From positions 255,163 to 319,162 of the forward strand of contig JBBHKE010000928.1 in the NCBI GenBank assembly GCA_037447655.1: a stretch of 64,000 nt of DNA. The letters are read 5' to 3'. The notes under the pieces were generated by a model. That model was not told the origin of the DNA, did not search any database, and worked only from the letters and a program-made list of their open reading frames with translations. Below, one piece after another: positions 31,064 through 47,499 of the stretch; positions within the stretch are counted from its first letter, which is position 1; every line of letters begins with the position of its first letter. The stretch comes from Zygnema cylindricum (Eukaryota > Streptophyta > Zygnematophyceae > Zygnematales > Zygnemataceae). Both the position numbers and the translations under genes were made by a program.

Positions 31064-32577
31064 ATTCCTTTATTATGTTTTTGTGGAGATTTTCCTTTTG
31101 GCGGACTCGTATGTGGACACATTTGCAAATCCTGTGATACTTATATATTTCCGATGTCGGTGAGTAGTTTATCCTTTTTCTTTTTGGCATTGCAGTTTGA
31201 AACATTTATTAACAAAGATAAATGATGTCAGAGCCATTTCTACCATCTTAGAAACATCGGAAGTTGAAAATCAAAAGAAATAAATTGGAAATATAAAATC
31301 TCTGATACATGGGATTTTTCATGTAAGGGTCTCACTTTTCTGTGCTGGGCGTTACGAATATTGTTTATTAATCCCTTTCGGTTTTGGCATCTCGTGGTGG
31401 GTTTTTCAATGAAATTAAAATATTGTTTTCAGTAGACCTAAAAGTTAAATGTTAACGTAAATCAGCTCTTTTGTCCAACCAAAAAAAATCATGATCTTGA
31501 TCAAATGAGCAAAATTTGTTGAAAAGGCCCACTATTGGAGAATCTTGGAATTTTGCTGGGCAACATACATAACAACAAAAATCTTATGAAGTTATAAGTA
31601 CAAAAGAAAGCAATGGTTCGACAAAAAAAAAACTTTTTGTTTTGTATATCATAGTGAAGCCAACAACAAAACTAAGATCAATTCTTGAATCTAGATAATC
31701 ATTTTGTTAATTTACAAACATATAAATAAAAAAGACCTATTGCTTTCTACAAAGTTAATGCACTATTCTCCTATTCAAATTCTATAAAACAATAATTAAA
31801 TTCCATCCAAAAATGATCGTATGGACTTTGCAAAAATGAATAAATACAGACTAAAAAAAATGGATTGTAATTAGCAAATAAATTCTAGCTGCAATCTTTT
31901 AGACCGCTAGCCTAAACGACATTGAAATACTCTGAGATATCCAAAGTAAGTTATCTAGAATTTGCACGTTCCATTTCGAACAAGCTGTTCGACAATAAAA
32001 ATGCTCAAAATTTCCTATCTTTTACAAAGACACGTCATTGTTGTCCTTTTCCTGATGTTATCACATATTCCATCATCGAGCTGCATCAAAACCAAAAAAA
32101 ATTAATGGCAAATTCAAGTGAGACAAATGTACTGTTAACATCAAATCTTTTATTCATTGCCTACTCCAAAATGCCAACACAATGTATCAGTGTAAAGTCC
32201 AATTCATGAATATCAGGAGTTTAAATAGTCACATCTGTGTTCCCTTCTCTATGCTTCCATTTTTTGTCTCATTGGCTCATTTTTATGTTTCATGTTGCAT
32301 GTCCTACACCATAATTTTTATGTCCTACATCATATTTTTTTGCATGCGATGTTCCATGTTCCATTGTATCCATGTTCCGTATTTTATGTCACATATTGTT
32401 TCCTCGATGGTTTCATATCCTCTAAGTTTCACGTTCAATGTTCTATATTCTTTATTATTCTCCAATTCTTTATCCTCCATGTTCGATGCCCAATTGTTTC
32501 ATGTGTTCTAAGTCCCACGGATATGGTCCATGTTCTACCTTTGTTATATGTCTGCTCTACGTCCTATGTCGAATGTC
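30315..32577. other. Intergenic between the two convergent GH9 genes
   Basis: The 3' ends of the two GH9 genes face each other across this stretch. It contains an (AT)n run at 31030-31060. From about 32240 there is a degenerate minisatellite of TGTCCTATG and ATGTTCCATG words that runs up to the decayed last exon of the minus-strand gene. No other gene was recognised. Confidence 0.6.
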
Positions 32578-32633
32578 CTATGTTTTATGTTTCATGTCCA
32601 TTGTTCTTTGTTGTACGAAGTCAAGAAGGGTAC

Positions 32634-32968
32634 CTGCAGGAGGCGCCGAAAACGTGACACCCGTGTCGGTCGTATAGGCGATGACGGAGAAATCGGCGCC
32701 GTCGCCCGCCTGCAGGTAGCCGAACGACGTAAAGGCCTGGCCGGCCGGAATCAGTACTCCGCCCACGGAATGGTGTACTTGTTCTGTTCGCCGGTCGACA
32801 CGATGCTCCAGCTGGACCTCGCTTGGAAGTTAGCGGACCACAAAACAATCGACATGATGTTGCCGGGTCCGGCGTTGAAGATACTCACTTCCCATTGGGT
32901 GATAATGTCGTCGCCGGAGGGCCATTTCATTTGTACGGTTTGCTCTATGTACACCTGAGAGCTGGTGC
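32634..32968 (-). pseudogene. Orphaned, frameshifted second CBM49-like exon of the minus GH9 gene
   Basis: Homologous along its whole length to exon 11 of the plus gene (29719-30054, 336 nt), but 335 nt long. It reads TSSQVYIEQTVQMKWPSGDD, later IFNAGPGNIMSIVLWS and YTIPW, then shifts frame at about 32762-32765. There one G is missing from a GGGG run present in the paralogue's TGGGG. The downstream part (GGVLIPAGQAFTSFGY onwards) is intact in the next frame. The upstream exon has lost its splice donor, so this exon is probably not joined at all. GC content is conspicuously higher than that of its sister exon. The acceptor (TTTTCTGCAG) is intact. Confidence 0.85.
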
Positions 32969-33256
32969 CTGCAGAAAAGGACAAAAAAATGTGATGGATG
33001 GGTTTTATATTAATTCGATTCGGCTAAATCTCAGTTTTCTAATTTAATGAGGATGACATTGCCGCAGAATAGAGGTGAGAAAAGTAAAGGACGACCGCAT
33101 TTGTGTTCACTCATCCATCCGTACATTTATATTTTAATAAAATCTGAACATTACAATGAGACAGAACATAAACATCAATTATCTGAGAATATTTTTGCAT
33201 TTGGATTCCATTGATGTTCTTTTCGATCTAAAAAAGAATGTTTGGTTAGCGATGTT

Positions 33257-38495
<5,239 letters not shown>

Positions 38496-38696
38496 TTAAA
38501 ATGCACAGCGAATTTTGAGAGGATACAGGGAAAGGGAAAGGGAAAGGCGATGGAGAAGACGGACAGTAAGGGAACACTATCCAATCAAAAAAGAAAATGA
38601 AAAAGAAAAAGAAAAAGATAAGGAGGGAATGATTCTTTTTAGTGCGAGTCTATGATGTAAAACGCCGCCTTGGTTTTGGGTTCCTAGAGTTTGGAA

Positions 38697-38702
38697 TTTA
38701 TA
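38697..38702 (-). promoter_or_regulatory. TATA box of the minus-strand GH9 gene
   Basis: On the minus strand TATAAA occurs in CTCTCACTATAAATTCC, about 240 bases before the start codon at 38456. The surrounding pyrimidine-rich sequence resembles that around the plus gene's TATA box. Confidence 0.6.
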
Positions 38703-39637
38703 GTGAGAGGAGAGGAGAGGGGGAAGGAGGGAGAGTGAAAGCCAACAAAGATTACCTGGGGAGGTGCCTGTCTGGCCTGTACGGATGTTTGCTCGAGTGT
38801 GACAAAGCTAGCGGCCACGTGGCATTGTAAGGTGAGAGGCCTGTGGGAAGTGGCAGTGGCAGAAATGTCGGTTTCATCCCGCGGCACAAGATTAATAATA
38901 AATGTCGGATCCGTCGTGAGTTTGTCTCTTCTGGAGGTAATGATTGCAAGTAGCTTTGCGTGAAAGCTGATTCGTCGTTTAGAATGTTTGCAAAGGCTTG
39001 CAATCGGCGCTATTATAGCTGACAGTATGCGACGAATTTCAGCGAATCTGGCGATTTTTTTGCCGATCGAGTGTTCCATCTTCGAATCTTCATGTAACGC
39101 TTTTTTTCTGGTTGCTACAGTAATTCTTTTTTTTTTGTCCGGTTGCTATTGTCGTTTGTTGCCGATGCCGGTTCATTAAAATTGAGAGTGAATAATATTG
39201 CCTTCCGAAATAAATATTATTTTTTAGCCGACTTTATTTGTCGCCGTTACGACGACGTCAGCCCGAACTCAGAAAATGTTTCCAAGGATTCGAAGATTGT
39301 CGTCTGACATTAACGGCCAACGAGGACTTACCACCAACGGTCTGTATGGTACTGTACCTCCACGTGGAATTAGAATTTTTTTTCTGAACGATCCGAAGCC
39401 CTTCCGTAACTCCCACCATGCGACGCCATCTAAAGGTCACCATTCACATTCAATCTTGACCGTTGATTGCTTTTTAGGAAGCTATTGGAGATCTATACCA
39501 TTGTCCACCTGTTCAGTACGTGTACATTTTCAGGTACAATACCTAAAATGTACGAAAACAGCATATAGCATTTCAATTGGACGCGGAACCTAAGGGAAAA
39601 TCCAGCTAGGCATACCTGAGTCGATACGTAGAAAGTA
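38703..39637. other. Upstream region of the minus GH9 gene, no other gene seen
   Basis: Contains CACGTG-like words (GCCACGTGGC near 38812) that could serve as G-box type regulatory sites, but their role cannot be shown from sequence. No gene or RNA was recognised. Confidence 0.35.
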
Positions 39638-39865
39638 TAGTACACCGCAAATCGCTATTAGTGTTAATGTTTTTTTTGCCACTTAAAACATCTTTTCTCC
39701 GTACACACTTATCGGATTGTGAATTTGACGGTGGCGATTGAAAGGTAAGATTCGCTGCTTCCGATTGGCGGTCTAAAACTGAGAATCGGACAAAAGTGTA
39801 CGGAGAAAAGAATGTTTTAAGCGGCGAAAAAATTGTTAACACTAATTGCGATACACGGTGTACTG
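39638..39865. mobile_element. TA-flanked hairpin MITE (family 1), full copy
   Basis: Left end TAGTACACCGCAAATCGC, right end GCGATACACGGTGTACTG, flanked by TA on both sides (39636-39637, 39866-39867). The sub-terminal arms TCTTTTCTCCGTACAC and GTGTACGGAGAAAAGA are exact inverses. The whole element can fold as a hairpin. Same family as 13069-13288. Confidence 0.85.
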
Positions 39866-39879
39866 TACTACAGTTGCTG

Positions 39880-40640
39880 GAGATGGTCGCAAACGGCCAC
39901 AAATTAACCTTTACACTCTTTCCGCCTAATTTCACCAGACGTCACCATTTTCGAGACGGCCGCTTAAAATGCTTCTTGTTCGATACCCATACTTACCTGT
40001 ACTGCTATTCCAAAATTTTACCGACTTGATTACAATTCGCCCATACCTTAGCCAAGCTGAAAGTGATTGGGAGAATATCAGAAGCTAGGAGAGCAAGAGA
40101 ATCTTCCCGTTATAGAAGTTGTCAATCGACGGCCCGCATTACTTCTAAGAATTGCTATTTGTTTCCGCACTAACGGTCGTTCCGAACGCCGTCTAATTTT
40201 TTTGAGGCGAAAAAAAGAGACGGGACTGCCCGACGGCCGTCCCAATCGCCGTATCCACAAAGATATGCTGTCTGGAATTTCGTTTCCCCGTCAAAAAATT
40301 TTATGTTCCTAACGCACGAAGTTCCGCACTAAGCGTACGGATGTAAGACTGTACAAAAGTATATTTTTCTGCCATTTTCTGTCGGTTCACTCATATTGTA
40401 CGGATGCTTACATTTTGTTGCCAGCGCATGTCAGAAACACGTAGACGGTATGAGAAAGTGCTTCCAAGCTGGTAGATCTGCCGGTAGATACGAGAAATTC
40501 AACACTGAATCAGATTTTCCACTTTCGCGTGAATGGCGTTTTATCCCAGGCATTTTCAACGGCGAAAAACCATAAGATCACAGGATTAGATTTTGCTGCA
40601 CAAGATTGTACGACGCTTTAAAGTGCTTTCATGAAAAGCC
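39880..40640. other. Intergenic, no gene seen
   Basis: Short frames only. No recognisable feature. Confidence 0.4.
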
Positions 40641-40651
40641 GAAGGGCTTGG

Positions 40652-40760
40652 CCGCTACACAGCCAATCGCTATTAGCGTTGTGTACGCTAATTCCGTCCT
40701 GTTTTTTTTTTTTTATTCTCCATTAGCGTAGTTTATTCTATTTTTTTCTTTACTCTATTT
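40652..40760. mobile_element. TA-flanked MITE (family 2) fragment
   Basis: CTACACAGCCAATCGCTATTAG followed by GCGTTGTGTACGCTAATTCCG, a poly-T run and ATTAGCGTAGTTTATT. The sequence is the inverse of the fragment at about 1660-1730 (GGACGGAATTAGCGTACACT). Confidence 0.5.
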
Positions 40761-40935
40761 AGGGTTAATTTTTCAGTACCGTACAAAACGGAAGTACATT
40801 ATCATTTAATTAGTATGGTGTACGGACAGTGTCAGACCGTACAATATTGTACCTTTTGAAGTGTAAAAGTATAGTTAATGAGTTTTAGTAACCGCGGACG
40901 CATGAGAATGTGTGTTCTAAAAAGGGGTTACAATC

Positions 40936-41513
40936 GGGTTGTCAAATATCACGTTCGCACATATTCGTCCAGCAAGCACGTTTCGACTGTGTGAACGTAC
41001 GATTTGTGTACGATTTGTCAGATTTTGTATACATACCTATATTAGTGTAAGCAAGTTTGCGACTGATATTTCTTTTTCTCGAAGACCCAAATTAGAATTA
41101 TTAAACAATTAGAATGTATGTTTTTTTCCAAAATTTACAAATTCTAAAATAGCGTACACCACTGTAATTTTTGTTATACGCTAATCAAACTTCTACGCTA
41201 ATAGCGATTGGCGGTGCACTGAATCAAGCGTTTTTAGGAGTGAAGGTCGCGTTTGAAAGGGTCCACGTCGCCTTTCACTCCTTTCACTCCAATTTCGCTT
41301 TACGACGCCTCGCGCTGCGTGGCGCGTTGCAGCTATTAATATGTTTAGGATTTTTTTCTCATTCGTGTTTTTTTTATATAAAAAAAAAACACAACCAACA
41401 ACCCTATGACCCTAAAAATCCGCGGTACCCGGGCGGTATTTTGCGAAGTGTGAAGGGCACGGGGCATTTCGCGGTGTAAAAGAGGGTTTCACACCTTTCA
41501 CACCAGCGGTGAG
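40936..41513. repeat. 578-bp direct repeat, copy A
   Basis: Starts GGGTTGTCAAATATCACG and matches 42179-42754 throughout. Both contain the family-2 MITE end ACGCTAATAGCGATTGGCGG, a GC-rich block (GACGCCTCGCGC type) and a terminal hairpin. Here the hairpin stem is GTGTGAA pairing with TTCACAC. No frame with similarity. Confidence 0.85.
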
Positions 41514-42178
41514 TAATTAATATATTATATTTTTTGTATCGTACATACATATTTTGTTGTACCAACTAGTGTTTTTGTTCAAAGCTCAAATTACACGATA
41601 AAATTCCCATACTGTCCGTACACTCTGTACTGTGCTCTGAGATGCTACAGAACTGTTTGTACGGAATTTGGCTGGATGTACGAAATTTGGATGTATTCGG
41701 TGCGGGCACGTATTATTTCTGACGAGGTGAAAACCAAACCGGAAAAAAAAATTAAAATAAATACATAAACCGTTTTTTTAAGGAACAGTAGAACTTCCTA
41801 AAATATTAAAAGACAGCTTCTAACTGCCCTAGTCGGCGGCTGTCCTTTTCTGATTTTTTTTTATATTTCTCGAAGTGACAAACCTTTTTTTTACTTTGCC
41901 AGCTTTTTTTTTTTTAATGATTTTTCTTTCTCCCGTGAATTAGCCATGTTTAGCTAATTTTTGTCTTTTATGTACTTTTATGAATACTCCGACATTCAAA
42001 TGTTTGGAAAAGTCCAAAATCTGCCTCCGCCAGTTTTTTCATTTATAGAAATTTTGGATTTATCAGCTTGAGCAGCATCAAATAATCAAAAAATCATCGT
42101 ACGGTAAAGAATCCATTTGAATTTAGTTTCTGTAACATCTAACGGTCGAAAAACAAAACCTAAAATTTTGAAATAATA

Positions 42179-42754
42179 GGGTTGTCAAAAATCACGTTCG
42201 CACATATTCGTCCAGCAAGCACGTTTCGACTGTGTGAACGTACGATTTGTGTACGATTTGTCAGATTTTGTATAAATACCTATATTAGTGTAAGCAGGTT
42301 TGCGACCGACATCTATTTTTCTCGAAGACCCAAATTAAAATTATTTAACAATTAGAATGTATGTTTTTTTCCAAATTTTAAAAATTCTTAAATAGCGTAC
42401 ACCACTGTATTTTTTGTTATACGATAATCAAACTTCTACGCTAATAGCGATTGGCGGTTTACTGTATCGAGCGTTTTTAGGTGTGAAGGTCGCGTGTGAG
42501 GGGGTCCACGTCGCCCTGCACTCCTTTCACTCCAATTTCGCTTTACGACGCCTCGCGCCGCGCGGCGCGTCGCAAGTATAAATATGTTCAGGATTTTTTC
42601 TCATTCGTGTGTTTTTTTATAAAAAAAAACCCGAACCAATAACCCTATGACCCTAAACATCCAAGGTACCCGGGCGGTATTTTGCAAAGTGTGCAGGTCT
42701 CGGCGTATTTCACCTCGTGTAGGAGACCTGCACACCCTGCACACCACGGGCGAG
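42179..42754. repeat. 576-bp direct repeat, copy B
   Basis: Partner of 40936-41513, 1.24 kb away in the same orientation. Its terminal hairpin is GTGTGCAGGTCTC with GAGACCTGCACAC, a perfect 13-bp stem. Compared with copy A, both arms have changed together, so pairing is preserved. Confidence 0.85.
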
Positions 42755-42769
42755 CCGACTAAGAAACCT

Positions 42770-42990
42770 TACCTGTACCTTTTAAATTTAGACTCCACGT
42801 GTAGAAAATTGTGTCGCGCATATCTGATTGTTAATTACTTCAATATGCTAAGATTTTTTTTTACTTTTCTTTTTCTACACTTTGGCGACCATTCGGCCAT
42901 TTATGAATGCGTTCCGAAAATTGCGACTTTTTCACATGAAAAACGATAGGGCTGACCTTCATTGGATCATAAAAATCTCGTTATGCGATG
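42770..42990. repeat. Dispersed repeat (inverted partner at 52740-52960)
   Basis: Contains GGCGACCATTCGGCCATTTA and CACATGAAAAACGATAGGGC. The inverse with changes (ATAAATGGTCGAATGGTCGCC, CTATTTGTTTTCATGTGAG) lies near 52800-52870, and the flanking GTCGCGCATATCTG also has its inverse there. Confidence 0.65.
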
Positions 42991-43499
42991 ACGCGATTGG
43001 TTATTGATGGGACCACTGCGTGACGAGCGTCATACATTGACCATCCAAAATTTGTCAAAAATAGAAAATAGTCCGGGAAGTTCAAAACAGTTACAAACGT
43101 ATGTGAAAGAATCATTTTTCTCGGTTGTTTCACATGTTCCATTTTTTTGGAACATGTCAAAAACGAACGTATCCCAGATTTAGTTGAACCGATTTTCAAA
43201 TTATAAAGAGCTCGTTTCACATGGAACACTTCATAAAATTATATTTTTTTGCAAAACTTGCGATGGAAAAATCATCAGGGTACAAATTCGGGGAAAAAAA
43301 AAGAGAAAAACAACATTCAAAGACTAACAAGAGAACAAGTGAAATAGTGGTGCAAGATCTGGTGAAGTGGATGCTACTTGGTTACTCCAATGGCTCTCAC
43401 AATGGAATTTCCAGTACAGATTTGAAATCGACTTACTTTGTCACATGGCGTGGCAAAATCATGCGTCAATTAAGTCAAACTCCACAACCTGTGAGCGTA

Positions 43500-44165
43500 T
43501 TGTTAGGATTTGTAGATTCCAAGGATAAAAGGGACGATCTCGTTAGAAGGAATGATGAGCAGGCCAGGATTTGAAAATGGGACCTTTAATCGTGTTTGCG
43601 CTAACCACTGCGCCACCAGCTCGATTGTCAAGGTTCGTGAGTCCAATATTTGTAGGTTTTCATGTGGGATTGACCACGGATTCAAGTATCGATCGGCACA
43701 TTTTACATACGTCAACAACCCCCCGCGAGAGAGATAGTCGTTCATAATGACCACTTGTAACCTATACCCCTGGGCTTTGACACCATGTTAAGATTCGAAG
43801 AATCAAGGGATGGAAGGGTCGATCGCGTTAAAGGGAATGACGAGTAAGCCAAAATTTAAACCTACGACCTTTTACTATAGTTGTGATTGCGCTAACCACT
43901 GCCCCACCAAATGTCCACTTGTAACCTAGTCCCCTTACCTTTGATACCATGTTAAGATTCGGAGAATCGAGGGATAGAAGGGACGATAACGTTAAAGGGA
44001 ATGACGAGCCGGCTAGGATTTGAACTTAGGACGTTCACTCTAGGTGTGAGTGCGCTAACCCAGTGCCACCAACTCAGATATCGAGATCGACGAGTCCAAT
44101 TCTATTAGGTTCTCATATGGGATTTACCAAGGATCCGGGTATCGATCGAAACATTTCACGTGCGT
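43500..44165 (-). repeat. Tandem tRNA-derived SINE-like repeats (three units)
   Basis: On the minus strand each unit has a box-A-like GGCGCAGTGGTTAGCGCAA and a box-B-like TTCAAATCCTGGC, about 45 bases apart, as in a tRNA-derived SINE head. The three box-A sites lie near 43600-43620, 43889-43909 and 44050-44072. The units are separated by shared sequence containing GACGATCTCGTT-type words. One spacer carries ATGGTATCAAAGG, like a copia primer-site word. No intact tRNA cloverleaf is evident. Confidence 0.6.
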
Positions 44166-44199
44166 TAACACTTGTCATTGGCCAATGTAAATTAATTGT

Positions 44200-45012
44200 G
44201 CAAAGCGAGATTTGTAGATTATGTTCCATCATTTTTTTTCAAGTTTTATAACTCCTCTTCGACGTTTCCGTCTATATAGTTGTGTACAAATTACATGAAG
44301 AAGATTGTTTCACATAAACTTGTCCTACAATAGTTATAGTGATTTGCGTGTCGCGGTTATAACAATTTATAAAGTTAAGAGTGTGCCTAATGAGTTTTGA
44401 CAATCTGTCGGTCGCTTTTGTATAAAGTTTTTATATCGAACATCGGAATAGATTTTAATTTATTCGAAAGGTAAATTTGCCTGTATGGCGGTTCATTGTG
44501 TACTATACAACACTTTGTTTTAAAAAGTAGTAAAGTATGTCCATACAAAATGCATGCAAAACGTTTTATAGAATAACATGCACAAATCCCATATTGTATG
44601 AGTTGTAAAAAATAAAAGCTTATTTTAAGGGGTTCGTTGAACATCAATATAGAGATAAGTGAAATGGCATCAAAATGGCGGGAATTTTCATGAATTTTTT
44701 GTTTTTTTAAAGGGATTAAAGGTGTTTTCCATTGAGCCTGTTAGATTTTACAAATCAACAGCTGCAAATTAAAGAGCCTAAACAAAAAGATACCATCGAA
44801 TACGCAACACTGATTCATTTTAGGGTTATCCCCTTCCTTGCTTTTGCAATTTCTTTTTCTTGTTTGTTTGCTGCTAGTAGGTCTTTTAGTGGCGGTTATA
44901 AAGGTTATGAATGACTATTATGCCAAAACTAAGGTAAAACAAAACATAGACCAAAGTTCCACATATTTTGACAGATTATTTGCAAAAAAGGTGTAAAATA
45001 GGTGTTTTGCTT
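44200..45012. other. Intergenic, no gene seen
   Basis: Short frames only. Nothing recognised. Confidence 0.4.
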
Positions 45013-45015
45013 TAA

Positions 45016-45794
45016 GGGTACAACCCCATGTGGCTAAGAACGGGTTTTTCCGTCGTTTTCCTTTAAAACTTAGCGCCGTACTACTAAAGTTTTAAACAGT
45101 ACGAAGATATGGCAAATTTGTAGAGTAAAATTTGCGTCATCCTCGAACTTAAGATGTACGAAAATTTGTTGTCTTTTGTTTTTTCGATTCACTGTTACGT
45201 CATTTTCAAACTTATCATAAAACGCATCGGCATCGACGATGTGTTTTAAATAAAGTAAAACCATTTTCACAAATAGGAAAATGTATTATCACGTGTGAAA
45301 ATTTTTCATACTTTTTTGACGACGGAAAAAAGTCAGGGTTGTTTGTTTTTGACCGCATGTACCTTGTACACTTTTTTTTTGAAGGGGTCTCGATGGTGCA
45401 GTGTCATTTCACGTAACAATGTAAAATTTGCAAAGGTGAAAAATCTGCGAAGTCATGGCGGCTGGACAAGAGAGGTTTATGCAAAGGCATGTTGTAAAGC
45501 CATGTCTGCAAGGTTATATGTCTGCGATGTCACGCAATGACATGCAACATGCCAAATCGTTTCAAAAATTACGATGTGACTTGCGACCCTTCAAAAAGTT
45601 TTGAAAAATAAGGTGCGGCAAGACAGATTGTACACGTTGACAGCCGTCACGGGCATTGTCGACGTATACAATCGTCACAAAATTAAGTAACAACTTCGAG
45701 TAAACACAAAGAGACACCTGAAATCCTGGTCCGCCGGATCCGCGCTAAAAAACAAAGTAAGTTCACTAAGTTACAAGTACATGGGGTCGTACCC
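45016..45794 (+). mobile_element. TAA-flanked inverted-repeat element, left arm of a 1.56-kb palindrome
   Basis: Begins TAA|GGGTACAACCCCATGTGG and ends CATGGGGTCGTACCC|TAA. Three-bp TAA/TTA target sites and GGG termini fit PIF/Harbinger-type elements. There is no transposase frame. The sequence is an imperfect inverse of 45798-46576 of exactly the same length (779 bp); the outer 200 bp match clearly (AAACTTAGCGCCGTACT, GTAGAGTAAAATTTGCGTC). Confidence 0.7.
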
Positions 45795-45797
45795 TAA

Positions 45798-46576
45798 GGG
45801 TATGTCCCCATGTACTTATAACTTAGGCAACTTACTTTGTATTTTAGCGCGGATCCGCCGGACCCGGATTTCAAGTGTCCCTATGTTTGTAAGGACGAAA
45901 TCGCAACTTACGCTTTGACGATTGTATACGTCGACAATATCTGTGACGGTTGTCAACGTCTACAATCTGTGGTCGCACGCTCTTTTTTGGAACTGCTTTA
46001 TGACATCGCATGTTTTACCGTGACATTGTAGACGTACCGCATTCTAGCCTGGCAGTTTCACGGTTGAAGAAGATGCGCTTTGCCCTTCGCGTCGCCTGTC
46101 CGCTCGAGGTGAAATGGCATCGGAATTTGAAGACCCCTGCAAATAAAAAATCTGAACTGGACGAAAACGGACAAAATCAAACAAATTGTGTACTTCTTTT
46201 TGTCTTATTATAACGCAAACGCACAGAACATAGCGAACTATGTACTTTTCTTTGTCCTTAGAAATCGTAGGAAAATTTTCAAAATTTAAGGCACGTGCGA
46301 AAAAATGTTCCTATTTGTCAATCGAAAAATCCTAATTTTAAATCACATCGCGCATGTGTTTTAAACAAAGGTTTGAAGATGACGTTTTTTGTCGTAGAAG
46401 TGGGTCGAAAAGCACAAGACGACAAATTTTCGTACATCCTAAGTTCAAGGATGACGCAAATTGTACTCTACAAATTTGCAATTCCTTCGTACTGTTGCAA
46501 CTTAGGCAGTACGGCGCTAAGTTTTAAGGCAAAACGACAGAAAAAAACCCTTACTTATGCACATGTGGACACACCC
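45798..46576 (-). mobile_element. TAA-flanked inverted-repeat element, right arm of the palindrome
   Basis: Begins GGGTATGTCCCCATGTAC right after the shared TAA (45795-45797) and ends CACATGTGGACACACCC|TAA (46577-46579). It is the inverted relative of 45016-45794. The central part around the shared TAA forms a strong stem with CCGCCGGATCCGCGCTAAAA on both sides. It is either two elements inserted head to head or one large fold-back element. Confidence 0.7.
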
Positions 46577-46579
46577 TAA

Positions 46580-47280
46580 GACTCCTGCTGGAGTACGCCT
46601 ATTTTATCCCTTTTGTTCGTACAATACGGCAAATCGACTTCTGATCAATGAAGCTAACATTTATGCAGTCAGTCGCAATATGGCAGCACAGGTTGCCACG
46701 TGGAAATTCTTTAGTAAAAATATGCCTCCATCCTCTCCAAATTCGTCATACTGTATTTAATGTTCGGATTTTGAAGACCTTGGGTGGTCTTGGGATGCTG
46801 TGCGTAGTTTGTCGATTGCGTTGATTATTACGCATGCTATGTCGTCACGCAGTTTTCTCAGAGAATTTTCACGTTTTGTCAAATATTTTCTTTGATTCTA
46901 GAAACTTCTATAGCTGTCCTATTCTAGTGTTGTACAGTACTGTACCACGCTGTGAAATTTCACCTGACAGCTAAATCGAGGGATTTTTCTTTGCACCACA
47001 TCGAGCGTTGACGTGTCAGAAAATTATGCCCGAAAATGTTAGACTTAACGGTATCCGAATATTTTTTGGTGGATACGTCAGTGAGAATCGTGTACTAAAA
47101 TAGAAACGACAAATTTTGCTATATATCGACAGGTGCCTCACATGCCAGCATTGTCAACTTTAATTTTCATAGTTGTCATCATGATGTCATTGTGATGTCA
47201 TCATAATGTCATTTATCTAGGTCATCCCGCTCCCAGATTGAAAAGAGAGAATGATACAATCTTTTTGTCCTTTGTAATAC
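46580..47280. other. Intergenic, no gene seen
   Basis: No recognisable feature. Confidence 0.4.
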
Positions 47281-47282
47281 TA

Positions 47283-47490
47283 CAGTACACCGCCAATTGC
47301 TATTAGAGTATGTAACGCTAATTCGGTGCCCCTAAATTTCTACCCCAAAACCTGAAATAGAATTAATAACGCTATTTAAGTAAATGGACCATAATCTGCC
47401 ACGTCTCAGGTACTAAATTAGAATCAATAACGCTAATTTTTTTTTGACGCTATTTAATCCTTGACTCTAATAGCGATTGGCGGTGTAGTG
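47283..47490. mobile_element. TA-flanked MITE (family 2), full copy
   Basis: CAGTACACCGCCAATTGCT at the left, AGCGATTGGCGGTGTAGTG at the right, TA on both sides (47281-47282, 47491-47492). The interior has AATAACGCTAATTT words in both orientations. Ends and flanks fit a Tc1/mariner- or pogo-like non-autonomous element. Confidence 0.8.
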
Positions 47491-47499
47491 TACCTCACT

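Noticed and set aside
32292-32657. Plus-strand 121-residue Phe/Cys/His-rich frame
   Set aside because: It overlaps the minisatellite and the antisense of the decayed CBM49 exon. Composition follows the repeat.
43221-43574. 117-residue plus-strand frame
   Set aside because: No recognised domain, and its 3' third runs into the antisense of the SINE-like repeat.
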